From contig JAJYMD010000431.1 of assembly GCA_021787255.1 (NCBI GenBank), forward strand, positions 1 to 6,350: a DNA stretch of 6,350 nucleotides, given 5' to 3'. The notes under the pieces were generated by a model. That model worked only from the letters and a program-made list of their open reading frames with translations, was not told where the DNA came from and searched no databases. This document shows positions 5,191 through 6,350 of this stretch, in pieces (the stretch's first letter is position 1; every line of letters begins with the position of its first letter). Origin of the DNA: Actinomycetes bacterium. GTDB lineage: Bacteria > Actinomycetota > Acidimicrobiia > Acidimicrobiales > RAAP-2. The position numbers and the translations under genes are program-made.

Positions 5191-6350
5191 TGCCCTTCTC
5201 GAGCGTCGAGGACGCGATCGACGCGATCGCACGGCTCGGGATGGTCGTCGTCGTCGACGACGCGGACCGGGAGAACGAAGGCGACCTGGTCATGGCCGCA
5301 GAAGCCGCGACGCCAGAGGCGATCGCGTTCTTCCTCGCGCACACCTCGGGCGTGATCTGCGTGCCGCTGTCCGAAGAGCGCGCCGACGAGCTCGAGCTGC
5401 CGCTCATGGTGACCGAGAACACCGAGTCGCAGCGGACCGCGTTCACCGTGAGCGTGGACGCGCGCCACACGACCACGACGGGGATCTCCGCCGCAGACCG
5501 CGCGGCCACGATCCGGGCGCTCGTCGACCCCTCCACGCGCTCGGACGACCTGAACCGGCCAGGCCACATCTTCCCGCTGCGTTCCCGCCCCGGGGGGGTC
5601 TTGAAGCGCGCGGGGCACACCGAGGCCGCGGTCGACCTCGCGCGCGCCGCGGGGCTCTCACCGGCGGGCGTGCTGTGCGAGATCGTGAGCGAGGACAAAT
5701 CCTCCATGGCGCGCCTCGACGAGCTCGAGCGCTTCGCCCAGCGCTACGGGCTGCCGCTCATCTCGATCGCGGACCTCATCCGGTGGCGCCGGCGCACCGA
5801 GAAGCTCGTGCGCAGGGTCTCGGAGGCCAGGATCCCCACCGAGGGCGGGGACTGGCGGGCCGTCGTGTACGAGTCGGCGCTCGACGGCGAGCAGCACCTC
5901 GCGCTGGTGAAAGGCGAGGTGGGGCCGGACCTCCTCGTGCGCGTCCACTCGGAGTGCCTGACCGGCGACGTGTTCGGCTCGTTGCGCTGCGACTGCGGAC
6001 CACAGCTGCGGACCGCGATGGAGCTCATCGAGCAGGAGGGGCGCGGACTGATCGTCTACCTGCGCGGCCACGAAGGACGCGGCATCGGGCTCGCGCACAA
6101 GATCCGTGCCTACAGCCTCCAGGAGCAGGGCCACGACACGGTCGACGCCAACCTCGCGCTGGGCCTCCCTGTGGACCAGCGCGAGTACGGCATCGGGTCC
6201 CAGATCCTCGTCGACCTCGGCGTCACGACCATGCGGCTCATGACCAACAACCCGGCCAAGTACGGCGGGATCGACGGGTTCGGCCTCGAGATCGTCGCGC
6301 GCGTGCCGCTCCAGCCGGCGCCGAACCCCGAGAACCCCGCGTACCTGCGC
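5190..6350 (+). CDS. ribBA: Bifunctional 3,4-dihydroxy-2-butanone 4-phosphate synthase / GTP cyclohydrolase II (3'-truncated by window)
   Basis: The two domains start the two branches of riboflavin synthesis: RibB turns ribulose 5-phosphate into dihydroxybutanone phosphate plus formate, and RibA opens GTP to the diaminopyrimidine later used by RibD. The RibB domain (1-200) shows [16 protein letters not shown] (23-38), [12 protein letters not shown] (94-105), RPGHIFPLR (123-131) and [12 protein letters not shown] (140-151), with metal-binding Glu in DRENEG and His143 in GHTEA. The RibA domain (about 205-387) has zinc ligands Cys256, Cys267 and Cys269, [10 protein letters not shown] (292-301), Tyr308 in KIRAYSLQ, Asp329 and Arg331 in [11 protein letters not shown], and TNNPAKYGG (352-360). 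All catalytic residues of both halves are present, so both activities are expected. The window ends after 387 codons in AYLR, where homologues usually continue with about 10-40 residues. ATG 5190 overlaps the ribD stop by one base. No Shine-Dalgarno is obvious, which fits coupling. Confidence 0.96.
   Translation, partial: MPFSSVEDAIDAIARLGMVVVVDDADRENEGDLVMAAEAATPEAIAFFLAHTSGVICVPLSEERADELELPLMVTENTESQRTAFTVSVDARHTTTTGISAADRAATIRALVDPSTRSDDLNRPGHIFPLRSRPGGVLKRAGHTEAAVDLARAAGLSPAGVLCEIVSEDKSSMARLDELERFAQRYGLPLISIADLIRWRRRTEKLVRRVSEARIPTEGGDWRAVVYESALDGEQHLALVKGEVGPDLLVRVHSECLTGDVFGSLRCDCGPQLRTAMELIEQEGRGLIVYLRGHEGRGIGLAHKIRAYSLQEQGHDTVDANLALGLPVDQREYGIGSQILVDLGVTTMRLMTNNPAKYGGIDGFGLEIVARVPLQPAPNPENPAYLR

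Noticed and set aside
2149..5707. Several long minus-strand open frames, including about 480-540 codons opposite fmt, rpe and ribD
   Set aside because: They lie antisense to genes with clear family motifs, and their translations are low-complexity Arg/Pro/Ser/Ala-rich sequence typical of GC-rich shadow frames.
1..6350. Mobile element, phage, toxin-antitoxin or defence system
   Set aside because: All the coding space is occupied by housekeeping genes of uniform composition; no transposase, integrase, attachment-site duplication or accessory gene is visible.

Overview
The window is a very GC-rich stretch of bacterial chromosome, packed with housekeeping genes that all lie on the + strand. Base composition, almost exclusive G/C third codon positions, a PriA without helicase motifs, and the order (metK)-priA-def-fmt-rpe-ribD-ribBA point to the phylum Actinomycetota. 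A lineage near Acidimicrobiia is my best guess, but this is inference; no search was run. The layout resembles the Mycobacterium tuberculosis priA-fmt-fmu-rpe-ribG-ribC-ribA2-ribH neighbourhood, compacted.

Left part (1-2461): a 13-residue C-terminal tail, probably S-adenosylmethionine synthetase (metK), is followed by a degenerate PriA primosomal protein. A 138-bp gap with a 30-bp tandem repeat and a small hairpin leads to peptide deformylase (def), which has its own -10-like hexamer.

Middle (2458-4063): methionyl-tRNA formyltransferase (fmt) starts at or next to the def stop codon, so the enzyme that formylates the initiator tRNA and the enzyme that removes the formyl group are coupled. The fmt stop codon lies inside a -10-like hexamer for ribulose-phosphate 3-epimerase (rpe), which supplies interconversion of pentose phosphates.

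Right part (4064-6350): a 104-bp gap carries four direct repeats of a 13-mer and a palindrome around a third -10-like hexamer. It precedes ribD (bifunctional deaminase/reductase), whose stop overlaps the start of ribBA (DHBP synthase plus GTP cyclohydrolase II), cut by the window end. Ribulose 5-phosphate, the substrate or product of Rpe, is also the substrate of the RibB domain, and GTP is the substrate of the RibA domain, so rpe-ribD-ribBA form a coherent riboflavin-precursor block.

I see no mobile element, CRISPR array, RNA gene, phage gene or defence gene. No new system is evident. The points worth a second look are the shared TAGRCT promoter signature with probable leaderless starts, the two genes lacking a good ATG/GTG start, the repeats before ribD, and the missing ribE and rsmB.
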